From: Nemania diffusa
Lineage: Eukaryota > Ascomycota > Sordariomycetes > Xylariales > Xylariaceae
Direction: 5' to 3'
Length of the DNA: 64,000 nucleotides
Assembly: GCA_038501195.1 (NCBI GenBank)
Contig: JBBPUQ010000004.1
Location: forward strand, 1-64,000
Part shown: positions 37,701-51,905 of the stretch, piece after piece
How positions within the stretch are numbered: position 1 is the first letter of the stretch
Layout of the letters: each line of letters opens with the position of its first letter
Notes under the pieces: generated by a model
What the model was told of the DNA's origin: nothing
Databases searched by the model: none
The model's input: the letters and a program-made list of their open reading frames with translations, nothing else
Position numbers and translations under genes: made by a program

Positions 37701-40700
37701 TAAATAATTTTGTTTTTAATATATTAGCTTTTTGTTTATTTTTTTTTTATATTAATTTAGCTATATTAACTATATAATATTATAACTTTATATATAATAA
37801 ATAAAAATATTAAAAAAAAGCGATATAAAATATATATAAGTAAAAATTAATAATAAGTTATATAATTATAAATAAAAAAACATTAATATAAAATATTTTT
37901 ATTAATTAATATCTTAAAATTATTTGCTTTTTTTTTTTAGTTATTAATATTACTATTAATAAAAATATTGTTTATATTAATATTATTTAAACTAATATTT
38001 ATATTAGTTATATTATTGCTATTAATTTTGTTTTGTTTTATTTAGTTTTTTTATATAATAAACTTTAAAAATAGTTTTTGTTACTTTTATAAATAGCAAT
38101 AAACAGTAGTAAACATTTATTTGTTAACAGCTACTAAAATTAAATAATTTACTATAATATTAAAAAAATTGAACTATATAAATAAATCAATTAATAAAAA
38201 AAAAATGTCTATAGTATAAAACTATATATTAAAGCAATAAATCTAGTTTTTAAAATAAAAAACAAAACTATATATAAATATTAATAAAAGTTATTTAAAA
38301 TAAATATATGTTTTACTATTTAAAAATAATTAAATAAAATATTATATAAGTAGTTTAAACTTTAAATAAATATTATATATATAAACAATATTTTTTAAAA
38401 GTTTATAGCTATAATATATTATATAATATATTTAAATTATTTTTAATTTAAACTAAGCGTTAACAAACAAAATAAATATAAATATAACAAATAATAAAGC
38501 TTTGTTAAATAGTTAAATTACTATTATATATTATACCGATTGTTATTATAGCAAATTTTTTAAAAAGCTTAAATAGTAATATATAAAACTAAATAAAAAA
38601 ACTTAAGTTTAATATAATAAAATAACTATATAAATAAAAACTTAATATATTCAAAGTTTAATATAATAAAAATATATATTTTTATATAAATTTAATAATA
38701 ATTAACTTAATTATTTAATAATATATTATATAGTTTTTATTTTATATATAGTTTTTTTTAATAAGTTTAAACTTTTATATATTAACAAATAAAAGTTTTA
38801 ACTAATTATAATAATACACTTTTTAAACTATTAAATATTAAATAAATATATATTAATTAAAAATAAATATTATTTTTACTAAAGTTTTTTATAATATATT
38901 TTTTTTTAAAACAGCGCTGCTAAGTTATAATAAATATAAACAATATATTGTTTTTAAATAACATTTTACTATTTGTTAAAAATGTTTTAATTTTAAACTT
39001 TTTTAATATTAAAAAGATTTTAATATATAATTTATATATATTTATTACTATTAAAATATAAAAATAACTATTGTTTAAATTTAGCTATTTTTTATATAAT
39101 ATATTGTTAATAGTATTAATAAATAAGCTAGTTTTAATAATATAAAGCTTATAAACTTTAAAAAAGTTAAAATTATAAATATAAATAATTGTTTATAAAA
39201 TAAATTTAAAAGTTTTGTTATATAGTTTTTGCGCTTTGTTTTAACAGTTATATAACTTTATATAGTTTTATATTTAAATAATATTAATTTATAATATTAT
39301 TTTAAATAATATATTTGTTTTTATAGCACTTTATAATATATTTTAATATAACTATTTACTATTAACATATAATTAAAAAAAAAATAAATATATTTAAATT
39401 AAAACTATATTTATAAAATATAATATTTACTATTTTATAATATTATTAAATATCGATATTATGTTATATTTACAAACTATATTTTTAAAGCTAAAGCTAT
39501 AAGTTTTTTTTTTTTGTTTATTTTTTATATAGTAGCTAAACTTCGTTTTTTATATTTAAAATTATAAAAAAAGCATATTATTTTTATATATAAGCTAAAA
39601 AAATTCAATAAACAATTAGTTTATATATAAATACTTTAAATATTAATTAGCTTAAAATTGCTTATAAAAAAACACAGTATTAAACAAAGCAAATATAGCA
39701 AACTTTTTAATAAGTTTAATAAGTTAAATAATATATATAAACAAAAAAGTATTAAAATAATATATTAAAACAACAAAAAATAAGTTATATATAATATAAT
39801 TTATAAATAAAAAAAATCGCATTATTTATAATAACAAAAGCTAGTTTAAATCAATAGTTATAAAATATAACTATAAAACATAATATTTGCAGCGAACACT
39901 ATAATAAAATGTAATATTTTATATTAAAACTTTTAATATACTATATAGTTATTTTTTTTAGTTGTAAAAAGTTTAAAAAAAATACTTAATGTTTATAAAT
40001 TATTTATATATAAATATATTTGTTTAAATTTAATAAAATGTTTTTATAAAATTAAAACTAAAAGCAAATAGCTCGAACTAAAATATATCGAATAAAACTA
40101 AATATTTATTAAATATACAAAAATGCTGCTAATATATATTATATGCTTTAATTTAATATAACGTAAATATAATTAACTACAAATTAATTAGCTTTTTAAC
40201 TAAGTTTAAAAAGCTAATATTTTTAAACAAGTTTTAAAAATAGCAGCATAAAGCAAATTTTTTAAAAGTGCTATTATTTTTACAAACTATATAGCTTAAA
40301 TAATTAAATTTATATAATAATATAAGCAATAATTTAATTATACAAACTTTATTTTTAAATTTAATTATATATAATAAATTTTAAAAACTAAAGTTTATTT
40401 AAATAATATTTAAATTAATTAAATCAAAGTTTATAACAAATATATATTTATAGTAAAATTTTAATATAGCTGCTTTTAAAATATTGCTAGCAATTATATT
40501 TTTAATGTTATATTTTTATATAAAAAAAATAAAACTTAAAAAATAGTTTAACTTATATTTATTATATAACTTTTTTAAATATTGCTAAAAACTACTAATA
40601 TATTTATATAAAATATAATATTATATATAAATATAAACATTAGTATTTTTAGTTTTAACTTTAGTTTAAAAATTGCTAGTTTTAACTTTTATTTATATAA

Positions 40701-42710
40701 ACATTATAAAATATTAGTTAATAATAATAATTAAACAAAAATAATTAAATATTAATAATATATAATTATTTATAAAAAATGCTTATATATTAAAAAAAAT
40801 ATATATAATATAATATTTTAATATAAAAATAAAATATAAAAATATTAAATATATAGTATTAAATTTATTTAAATCAAATATTTTAAGCTTAATATTATAT
40901 ATTATATAAAATATAATTGATTAAAAAATATAATATATATTTTATAATATTAAACTAAAAAAAAATAATATATAAAACAAATAAAAAGTATAATTAAATA
41001 AAACGCTAAAAAACTAAAGTTAAATAATATAACTGTTAATATTATATATTTATATAATTAATAGCTGTTACTACACTTTAAACAAATATTTTTTAATAAA
41101 TTAAAACAATAGTTTAAGCTTTTAATTATTAAATAATAATTATTAATATAGTATTTTTAAATTTTATAGCTGCAGATATAATATAGTTACATTTTATATA
41201 TTTTTTATAAAAAGTGTTTTATTATAAATGTTAAGATTTTTATTTGTTATATAATTTATTATTTCAATTAAAGTATTGCTGCTTTTATATTAGTTTTTTT
41301 TTACAAATATTAGTTAAATATAAAAATAGCTATAAATATATAAATATATATTAGCTAAATTAGCAATTTTATATAGTAATAACAATTGAAATAGATAGTT
41401 AAAAAGTTATATAGTTATATAATATAATATAATTAAATTAAAAAAAAAAGTTAAAAAATAAAAACTGTTTAAATAAATTAAACTTGTTTTTTAACTATTG
41501 TATTTATAACATATTATTAAATAAATAAAAAATAAAATTTTATATTATAAATTTTATTATTTTAAACTTTTATATAAATAATTTATTGCTAATATTATAT
41601 TAAAAAATAAAATATATTATAGTTATAAACTAAGTTATATATTTTATTAATTTAAAACTATATTTTATTAAAATTATATTTAATAAAATAAAAAAATTAC
41701 TATTAAAACTATAAATATTAAAAAAGTTTTTATAGCTTAATAATAAATAAAATATATAAAATAGTTTTGTAAATAATAATAGCTAAATTTAATATAATAA
41801 AACAAAATAAATAAATAAAAAAAAAAGTTGCTTTAAAAAAAAAAGCTTAAAAGTATTTAATAACAAATAAATATTATTATATAACATTGTTAATATAAAA
41901 CAAAGCTTATAATTGATTTAAATTAAAAATATTTATATTAAAGTTTAATTAATTAGTTTTAATATTAAAAAAAAAATATTTTTAAATAAATTAATATATT
42001 TTTAATTAATATTATTTCTGTTGTTATTTAATTAATTACTATTAAAAATATATTAAAAAAAGTTATTATTATTAATAAAGCTTAAATTATTAATATTTTT
42101 AAAACAAAAGCTATTATTTATATTTTAAACTGATATATTTATTTCGTTAAATAGTTTTTATAGTTTTAAGTTTTATATAACTTTGAAAATAAAAATAACA
42201 GAACTAATAAAATAAAAAAAAGTTATATTATTAAAAATAAAACATAAAATTATAATATTAACTTTATTTTATAAAAAGTTGATTTAAAAATTAATAAACT
42301 ATATTAATAACTTTATATTATTTAATAATAAAAATAAATAAAACTAGTTAATAATAAATCTATTTATATATTAATAATATAATTAAATAATAAAATTAAA
42401 AAAAAGTAAAATTAATAGTAAAAAATAAAATAAAAATTATTATAATATTAAAAAAAATTAAAATAAATAAAAAAGTATATAAATTTCATTATTTAATTAT
42501 AAAGTTTTATATTATTTTATAATTAATTGTTATTATTGCGTTTTATCTTTTTTATTATAGCTATATTTAATATTAAAAAAATATATTATATTTAAAAAAA
42601 ATAAACTATAATTATAATAAATAATATTAAAATATATTAAAATAAAACTAAAATAAATTAAATATTTTTAAGTTTATAATATAATTATATAGTTATAATA
42701 TATTTTTAAA
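37701..42710. other. AT-rich DNA without recognisable genes
   Basis: Five kilobases with no counterpart in the window and no gene-length frame. Residual C and G are somewhat commoner between about 38,900 and 41,400 than in the W blocks. I see no repeat structure beyond short AT runs. Confidence 0.65.
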
Positions 42711-43195
42711 AAATATTTATATATAAAGTTTAATTATATAAATATATAAATAAAACAGTATTAAAAATAAAACTTTAAAAATAATATAAAACTTATTTTT
42801 TATTAAATATATAAAAAAAAATAAATAAAAAATGTTTAATTTAATAATATAAAATATTTATATATAAATTTTAATTATATAAATATATAAATAAAATAGT
42901 ATTAAAAATAAAACTTTAAAAATAATATAAAACTTGTTTTTTATTAAATATATTAAAAGAAATAAATAAAAAGCAGAAATAACAATATATTATTTAATAT
43001 TTTTATTAAATATATTAAAAGAAATAAATAAAAAATAAAAATAGCAATATATTATTTAATATTTTTATTAAATATATTAAAAAAAGTAAATAAAAAGCAG
43101 AAATAATAATATATTATTTGATATTTTTCTTAAATATATTAAAAAAAGTAAATAAAAAACAGAAATAGTAATATATTATTTAGTGTTTTAATTAA
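42711..43195. repeat. 142 bp duplication and 62 bp array left of W copy 2
   Basis: A segment with TTATATAAATATATAAATAA and AAAACTTTAAAAATAATATA is present twice (about 42,711-42,852 and 42,853-42,960). Four units of about 62 bp follow, each TTTTATTAAATATATTAAAA plus AGCAGAAATA. They align with the telomere-adjacent 62 bp unit and end with the same terminal variant GTGTTTTAATTAAATGT. W copy 2 is thus framed by 62 bp arrays on both sides; W copy 1 only on the right. Confidence 0.7.
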
Positions 43196-43769
43196 ATGTT
43201 TTAATTTATAGTATAAAAGTTGAAAATTATTTCTTTAAATTAAAATAATATTTTGCTATATATTTTAATTTATAAATAAATAAAATTTATTTTTTAAACT
43301 AGTTTTAAATAACTAATTTTTTTATTTTATTTAATTATATAAGTTTTTATAAAATAAAATATATAATTAATTTTATATATTTTATTTTTTAAGCTAGTTT
43401 TTAAATAAATATTTAAATTTATAATATTTAATTGTTTTAATTTTTATTATTATTTAATTTAACTATAAAAATTTAAATTTAATTAATTTTATAAATTATA
43501 ACTTTTTTTTTTTTTATTTAATATTTTTATAAAAACTATTTTAAAAGTATTATTTTTAAAAAAATGTTTTTTTTTAATACTTTTTTTTAAAACTAAAACT
43601 TTTGTTAAAATAAATAAAATATTAACTAAAAATATTTATTTTTAAACTTTTAATAAAATAGCTAAAATATTAGTTAAAAATTTTTGTTTTATTTAAAAGT
43701 TTTTTTTTAAAAAGTTTGTTAATATTATATAATTTATAATATATTTATTTATTTTTATTTATTATATAC

Positions 43770-44095
43770 TACTGTTAATAGTTTAATTATTTATTATTAA
43801 CAATATAAAATTTTTATTTATTTTTATTAATTATATATTTAATTTAATAATTTAATTATATATTGTTAATATAATAAAATTTTTATTTATATTTATAAGT
43901 TTTATATTTGATTTAATAATTTAATTATTTTTTATTAATATTATAAAATTTTTGTTAATATTTATTAAATTTATATTTTATTTAATAATTTAACTATTTT
44001 TTGCTAATATTATAAAATTTTTGTTAATATTTATTAAATTTATATTTAGTTTAATAATTTAATTATGTTTTTTTAATAGTATAGAATTTTTTTTA
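43770..44095. repeat. 69 bp array, five units
   Basis: Counterpart of 8,431-8,830 with one unit less. Confidence 0.7.
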
Positions 44096-45162
44096 ATATT
44101 TTTTTTAATATTTTTTTTATTATTTATTAAATTATTTATATTATATATTTAAAGTTTTAACTATAGTTTATTATTTATTAAATTTTTGTTTAAGTTAATA
44201 ATTTAACTTTTAATTTTTTTATAATAACTGTTATTTTTATATTTAAAGTTTTTTTATTTTAAAAATATTTTATTTAAAGTTTTATATTAATTTTTATTAT
44301 ATTTGTTTTAGTTTTAATTTATTAATTATTTTTTAAATATTTAATTAAATATAATTTTATTATTAGTTTAAATTTAAACTATTAAAAAAAATAACAACGA
44401 TTTAATAAAGTTTAATTAATTTATTAATTATTTAAATATTTATTAATTATATAATTTAATATTAAAAATATTAAACTTTTTATAATTAATATATATTATA
44501 AACAATAATAAATTAATATTTAATATTTAATTAAAGCTTTTTTATTTAATAAATTTATTATTTAATATTATATTAATATATAAAAAATAATTTAATATAA
44601 AATTAATATTAATAATTATATAATAGTAATAATTATTTAAAAAAATATTTTATATAAATTAAAAATATAAATTTATTATTATATTTAAAGTGTTTTTTAT
44701 TTTAATAATAAATTTTAAATAAATAAAAAAAATATTATAACTTTATAACATATTTTTATAATATAATTAAATTATATAGTTATAATTAATATTATTTAAA
44801 ATATTAACAGTAATAAAAAAATTTTAATAAATTTTAAAATTTAAAGTTTTATTATTAAAGTTAAATATAATATAAAATAGCAAATTTAAAAAATTTAAAA
44901 AACTAAAAAAAATTTTATAATAATATAAAGTTTTTTTTTATAATAAAAATTAATTAAAATAAACAATATTTATAATAATAATTTTAATAATAATATAAAA
45001 TTAATTAAAATTTAATATATATATATTAATGTTTTTTTAATAAATATTAAAATAAATATTATAAATAAACAAATTAGTTATATTAAAAATATAAACTATA
45101 TATTTTATAAATAAAAATCAATATATTATAAATAAAAAAAAAAAGTAAAAAAAAAAAAAATT

Positions 45163-45304
45163 AAAAAATAAAATATTTATAACTAGTAAATATTTTGTTT
45201 TTTAAAAATTAAAAAAAAAATATTTATAATTTGTAAATATTTTATTTTTTAAAAATTAAAAAATAAAATATTTATAATTTATAAATATTTCATTTTTTAA
45301 AAGT
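45163..45304. repeat. Three tandem hairpin elements
   Basis: Three hairpins in a row. The right arms carry different remnants of the core: AAATATTTTGTTTTTT, AAATATTTTATTTTTT and AAATATTTCATTTTTT. TG, TA and CA at one position are the three products expected from a CG core under RIP. Copy 1 has two units here. Confidence 0.7.
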
Positions 45305-46689
45305 TAAAACTATATATAAAATATTATTTATTATTAAATAAAAAAAAAAATTATTATTATAATATAATATATAACTTTTTTTTTTAGTTTATTATTAATA
45401 AATAAAATATATAAAAATTTGTTTAATATAATAAATTAATTAAATAAAAAATATAAATAATTATAATAAAAAATTAATAATTAAATATATTTATTAATAT
45501 AAAAAATATTAAAAAAAAATAAAGTATTAATATTATTATATTTATAAAATAATTTTTTAATTATTATAATTTTAATAAATAAACTTTTAAATTTAATAAT
45601 TTTATAATTAAATTTTTATAGCTTTAATAATTTAAATAGTTTAATATTTATATTTATAATAAATATAATTTATATTATAATATAGTTATAAAAAAATAAT
45701 GTTTTATTGTTTATATTAATTGTTATATTAAAATATTTTTATAAAATATTATTTAATTATTATAAATATTTATATAAATTAGTTTTATTAAATTTAAAAT
45801 TTAAATAATATATAATAAAAAATATAGTTTATATTTTTTTAAAATAATATATTATATTTATAAAATTTAATATTTAAATTTTATTTATAACAATATTATT
45901 TATTTTTAATTTAAAATTAATAACTTTTTTATTTATTAAATTTAATATTTATTAAATAATATTATTTAATAGTAATATTATAATTAAATTTAAAATATAT
46001 AATATAAAATTTATTATTTTTATAAATCTTTTATAAAAATTAAAGTTTTTTTTATATTTTTTATATATTAATTTATAATTTTTAATAATTATATTAAAAA
46101 ATTTAAATATATTTATAATTATTTATATTTATAATAAAACTAAATTTTATATATTTTAAATTTTTTAATATATTTTTATATTTAATAAAATTAATTTATA
46201 TTTTAGTTTTATATTAATAGCTTTTTAAAATAAAAAATTTATTTTAAAAAAAATATATTTTATATTAATAGCTTAAAAACAAATAAATATTAAATAAATA
46301 TATAATATTTAATTTTAGTTTTTTATTAAATATTTAAAAATTTAAATTAATTTATAAAGTAATATTTTATAAACTGTTTTATTAAATTATTAAAAGTTTA
46401 TTTTTATAAATATATAAAATATTATAATTAATATTATTATATATTAAAAAGTTAAATTTTTAATATTAATAAAAATAATATTTGTTTTTAATTTTTAAAT
46501 AAATATATTATTTTTAATATTTATAAAAAATATAATAATTACAAAAACTGTTTTAATTTAAAAAATATAAATAAGCTATTTTTTAATTTTAATAAATTTT
46601 ATTAAAGCTTTATTAAAAAAAAATTTATATATTAACTTTAAAAAATTAATAGTTATTAATATATTAATAAAACATTTAATTATAAATAA

Positions 46690-46740
46690 AGTTTAAAAAA
46701 ATAAAATATTTATTAATTTAAATATTTTATTTTTTAAAAA
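46690..46740. repeat. Hairpin element
   Basis: Arms AAAAAAATAAAATATTTATT and AAATATTTTATTTTTTAAA, matching 11,421-11,466 in copy 1. Confidence 0.6.
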
Positions 46741-47276
46741 TATTATATTTATTTTTTAGTTTAAATTATTTATTATTTATATAAAAATAATATTTATAAT
46801 ATTTTATAATAATAAAATATATATATATTGTTTTAATATTTAAATTATTTTTTTAATTAATTAAAAAATAAAAAATGTTAAAAATATAAACAGTTTTTTT
46901 TATAAAGTTTATTTTATTGTTATTGTTTTTATTAATATAATTTAATAATATTTTATAAATAATTATTTTTTTAAATTTATAAAACTAATTAAAAATATTA
47001 AAACTTTTTTTTTTAATAATATTATTAAAGTTTTATTTATTATAATTATTTTATTTATTTAAATAATATTATATTTTTTAAATAATAAAATTTTAATATT
47101 TTTTATTATATTATTTTTTAAAAGTTTTTTTATTTATAATAAATAATATATTAATAAATATATAAAAAACTTATATAATTAAAACAAAAAAATAAAATTT
47201 AAATATAAAATATTTAAAAAAAAAAACATTAAAGCAAAAAAGTTAAAATAAATAATAAAAAATGCAATTTTTAAAA

Positions 47277-47350
47277 AAAAGTTATAAAAAAAATAAAAAA
47301 AATAGTTATAAAAAAATAATAAAAAAAATAAAAAAAAAAATTATAAATAA
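47277..47350. repeat. Contracted 35 bp array
   Basis: Only about two units of the AGTTATAAAAAAAATAAAA type, against about five at 12,004-12,200. Confidence 0.65.
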
Positions 47351-49145
47351 AACTAAAAAAGTAATATATATATTTTATTTTTTAAATAAATAATAAAAAA
47401 TATATTTAAATATATAAAAAAAAATATAAATTATAATTTATTTAAAATATAATTTATATTAATTTAATATTTTAAAAATTAGTTATAGTTTTTAAAATAT
47501 TATATTTAAATATAATTTTATTAAAATATTAATATTATTAATTATTATTAATAAATTTGTTATAATTTTATTTATATTTTTTATTTTAGTTTTTTTAACT
47601 ATAAATTTTTTTACAATATATTTTTTTTGTTTATAAAATAATTTAGTAAAAAATATAATAAAATTTATTATAAAAATGTTTTTTTATATAAAAAATATGT
47701 TTTTTTTTTTTATATTGTTTTAATTTTAAGCTTAAATATATTAATAAATTAACTAAAATTATAAAAAAAAAAAATTATTAATATATTATTTATAATAGTT
47801 ATATATTATATATTAATAGTTAATTTTAAATTTAATATTAAATTAAAATGTTTTATTAAAATATTAATATTTATAAAATTAATATTTAAATTAAAAGCTA
47901 AAATATTTTTATTAAAATGTTTTAACAAAATTTTTAATTTTATAAAAAATATATTTGTTTTAAATATTATTTTATTGCTATTTTTATTTTTATTATTTAG
48001 TACTTTAAATAAAAATATAAATATAATAATAATTTTATTTGTTTTTTTTTTTAATTGTTTTTTTTTATTTTATTAATTTTATTAACTTTAGCTATTTTAA
48101 TATTTATTAAAAATATTATATTAAAAACTAATATAAATAAAATTATATTTAAAAAATTATTATTAATTATAAAAATTTAATAATTTTAAATATTATTTAT
48201 TTTATAATTTATTGTTTTATTTTTAAATAATAAATTTAATAATTTTTTAAAAGTTATATTTATTATTTATTAAAATATAATATATAATTAAAAAATTAAT
48301 ATTTATAATTAAATTAAATATTTATATATAAAATATAATTTAAAAAAAAATCTATTTTAAAATTAATTAGTTTATAATATATTATATAATTTAAAATATT
48401 AAATTATTAAAATAATAAATATATTAAAAAAGTAAATAAACTTTTAAATAATAATATTTATTGTTTTAAAATTATATAAAAATATTAGTGCAAAAAAAAT
48501 TAATAATAAATATAAATATAAAATAAAATTTAAAATTATAATTTTAATAATAAAATATTATATAATATTATAAATAATAAATTAATAAAAATAAAAAAAA
48601 ATAAAAAATAAAACAAATATAAATTTTATTTATATATTAATTTTAATAATTTTATTTTATATAAATTTAAAATTAAATATTTATTTAAAAATAAAATTAA
48701 AATTGTTTTTTTAATAAAAAACATTTTAAATATATTAATTTAAAAAAAAAATTAAAAAAAAAGTTAAAATAAATATTAAAATAATTAGTTTAAAAAATTA
48801 ACAAAATAAATATTAATTAAATAAAAAAACTATAATATTTAATAAATATATATTTTTTTATAATATAATTATATATAATGTTTAAAATATTTAAAATATT
48901 TTAAATAATTAATTTAAAAAAAGTTTTAAAAAAAATATTATAACAAAAAGTTTATTTTTAAAAAATATATTATATAAAATATAGCAATTTATTAATATTA
49001 TATTATTTTTTAATTTTAATAAATATATAATATATATTAAAATATTTAAAATTAAAAAAATTATTAAAGTTAAATTAAAATTTAATATATTAATTTAATT
49101 TTTTTTATTAATATTAAAAAATATAATATAATTTATTAAAATATT

Positions 49146-49850
49146 TTTTTATAACAAAAAAAATAAATTTTTAATAAAAAAATATAAATTTTTAGTAAAT
49201 AATAATAATAAAATATTTAAAAACTATATTTTAAATAGTTTTAATTAATTATATATTAAAATTTTTTTTTTTTTTATTTTTTAAAAAAATATAATTATAT
49301 AATTAAATTTAAATAAGTTTTTATAATAAAAAAAATAAATTTTTAAAAAAAAATATAAATTTTTAATAAATAATAATAATAAAATATTTAAAAGTTATAT
49401 TTTAAACTGTTTTAATTAATTATATATTAAAACTTGTTTTTTTTTTTATTTTTTAAATAAATATAATTATATAATTAAATTTAAATAAATTTTTATAATA
49501 AAAAAAATAAATTTTTAATAAAAAAATATAATTTTTAATAAATAATAATAATAAAATATTTAAAAGTTATATTTTAAACTGTTTTAATTAATTATATATT
49601 AAAATTTGTTTTTTTTTTTATTTTTTAAATAAATATAATTATATAATTAAATTTAAATAATTTTTTATAATAAAAAAAATAAGTTTTTAATAAAAAAATA
49701 TAATTTTTAATAAATAATAATAACAAAATATTTAAAAATTATATTTTAAACTATTTTAATTATTTATATATTAAAATTTATTTTTTTTTTATTTTTTAAA
49801 AAAATATAATTATATAATTAAATTTAAATAAGTTTTTATATTAAAATTTA
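49146..49850. repeat. 175 bp array, four units
   Basis: Counterpart of 14,030-14,725, same number of units, with more C-to-T and G-to-A changes. Confidence 0.78.
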
Positions 49851-50189
49851 TTTTTTATATATTAATTAAATTTTTATAAATTTATAAATATTTTATTAAA
49901 TAAATAAAAATTATTATAACAAAATAAATTATTATATATTTTATTAAATTGTTTTTTTTTATTTAAATATTATTAATAATTAATATATTATATATTTTAA
50001 ATATATTTATATATTTTTTAATATATATAATTAAAATTTAATTATATTAAAAATATAATAATATATTATATAATCATTTAAATTTATTTTTTATTAAAAA
50101 TTAAAAACTGTTTTAGTTAAAATAATACTATTTTTTGTTTAATTTTTATTAAATTTTTATTTGTAAATAAAATAAATTATTTAAACTTT

Positions 50190-50425
50190 TGTTTTTTTTT
50201 TTTTTTTTTAGCTATAGCTGTTTATTTAGTTTTTTTTTTAGCTTTTTTAGCAGTTTTTTTTTTATTTTTACTTTTGTTTTTTTTTTTAACTTTTTTTATT
50301 TTTGTTTTAATTTTTTTTTTAGCTTTTTTAAATTTAATGTTTACTTTTTTTTATATTAGTTTTATTTTTTCGATTTTTTTTTTTTTAAAGTTTATATTTT
50401 TTTTAAATTTAGTTTTTATTTTTTA
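50190..50425 (-). pseudogene. Fossil lysine/alanine-rich reading frame (W copy 2)
   Basis: Counterpart of the minus-strand frame at 15,071-15,311. The surviving alanine codons at 50,240, 50,249 and 50,321 are again in one phase (distances 9 and 72). Several others have become threonine, valine or isoleucine codons by C-to-T or G-to-A change. The reading is otherwise lysine. The frame is more decayed than in copy 1. Family unknown. Confidence 0.5.
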
Positions 50426-51255
50426 AATAATAATAAAAACTTTTGTTAATATTTTTTTAAACTTATAATTATTTAAATTTTATTTAAAATAATTTATTAA
50501 AAAAGCTAGTTTTAAAATAATAATAAATAATATAAAATTAAAATTATTAAAATTAATAACAAATTATATAATATTTATAATAAAATTAAATTTATTATAA
50601 TTATTTAAATAATAATAATTTATTAAATTATTAAATATAAAATAAATTATAAAAAATAATATATTAATAATTTTAATTATATATTTTTTATTAATAAAAA
50701 CTAAAAAAATAAAAGTTTTTAAAATATAATAAATAATAAATTAATTATAAAAATAATTAAATTTTTATATATAATTAAAATGTTTATTTTTTTATATATT
50801 TTTTTGTTAATTTTATTTTTTATAATAAATTAATAAAAAAGCTTTTATTATATAATTATTTTATATTATTTAAATATAATTTTAAATATAACAATAATTA
50901 TTTAGTTTATAAAATATTTTTATTTAATTTTAATAAATTTATTTAAAATTTAATTTAAATTATTTATATTTTATAAAATTAAAAAAATAAAATTATAATA
51001 ATAATAAAAATATAAATTAATATTTATTTTAATAATATATATATTATAAATTAAAATATTTATAGTTAATATAAAATTATTAAATATAAATATAATATTA
51101 ATTTTTTTTTTAATTATATAATAAAATATATTTGTAAAAATATTTAAATTAAATAAATTAAACAAAATATATAATTTTTTATTATTAAATAATTAATATT
51201 ATTAAATAAATAAAGTAATTTATATAATAAATATTAAAACTAAATAAAACTTTTA

Positions 51256-51450
51256 TTAAAAAATAAAATATATAATTAAATAATATATTTTATTTTTTAG
51301 TTTTATAACTATAATATATTTGTTTATTTAATTTAAAACTAAAATATTTAAATATATTAAATATTTTATTTTTTAATTATATAGTTATAATATATTTGCT
51401 TTTTTAATTAAAAAATAAAATATTTAAATATATTAAATATTTTATTTTTA
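51256..51450. repeat. Three hairpin elements
   Basis: Hairpins at about 51,256-51,300, 51,333-51,376 and 51,408-51,450 match those at 16,143-16,338. The last two have arms around AAAATATTTAAATATATTAA with almost no loop. Confidence 0.65.
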
Positions 51451-51799
51451 AATTTTTTTTTAATATATTATAATAAAATAAAATATAATAAAAAATAACT
51501 TATTGTTATAATTACAATAAATTTATTATAATAATTATTTAAAACAATAAATTTTTTTTATTTTTAAGTTTATATATATAATTAAAAATTTAAATAATAA
51601 AATAAGCTATAAATAAGTTTTATTTAATTATATATTAAAATTAACTAATATAATTAATAAAAAAAACAATATAGTAATTTTTTTTTATTTTTTTAAAAAT
51701 ATAATTAATATTACTATTATTAATATTTATAATTAATTTATAAACTTTTTAAATATTTATTATAATAAAAAGCAATATTAATTACTTTTTTTTATTAAA

Positions 51800-51905
51800 A
51801 TTGTTATTTTTATTAAATATATTATTTTTATTACTTTTATTATTTTTATTATTTTTGTTATTTTTGCTATTTTTATTATTTTAATTATTATTGTTTTTAT
51901 TATAA
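51800..51905. repeat. 9 bp minisatellite
   Basis: Units such as ATTTTTATT, ATTTTTGTT and ATTTTTGCT; counterpart of 16,700-16,800. Confidence 0.55.

Noticed and set aside
50971..51165. Open frame of 64 codons, minus strand
   Set aside because: Made almost only of I, N, F, Y, K and L as expected from random AT sequence, and the corresponding place in W copy 1 does not preserve it.
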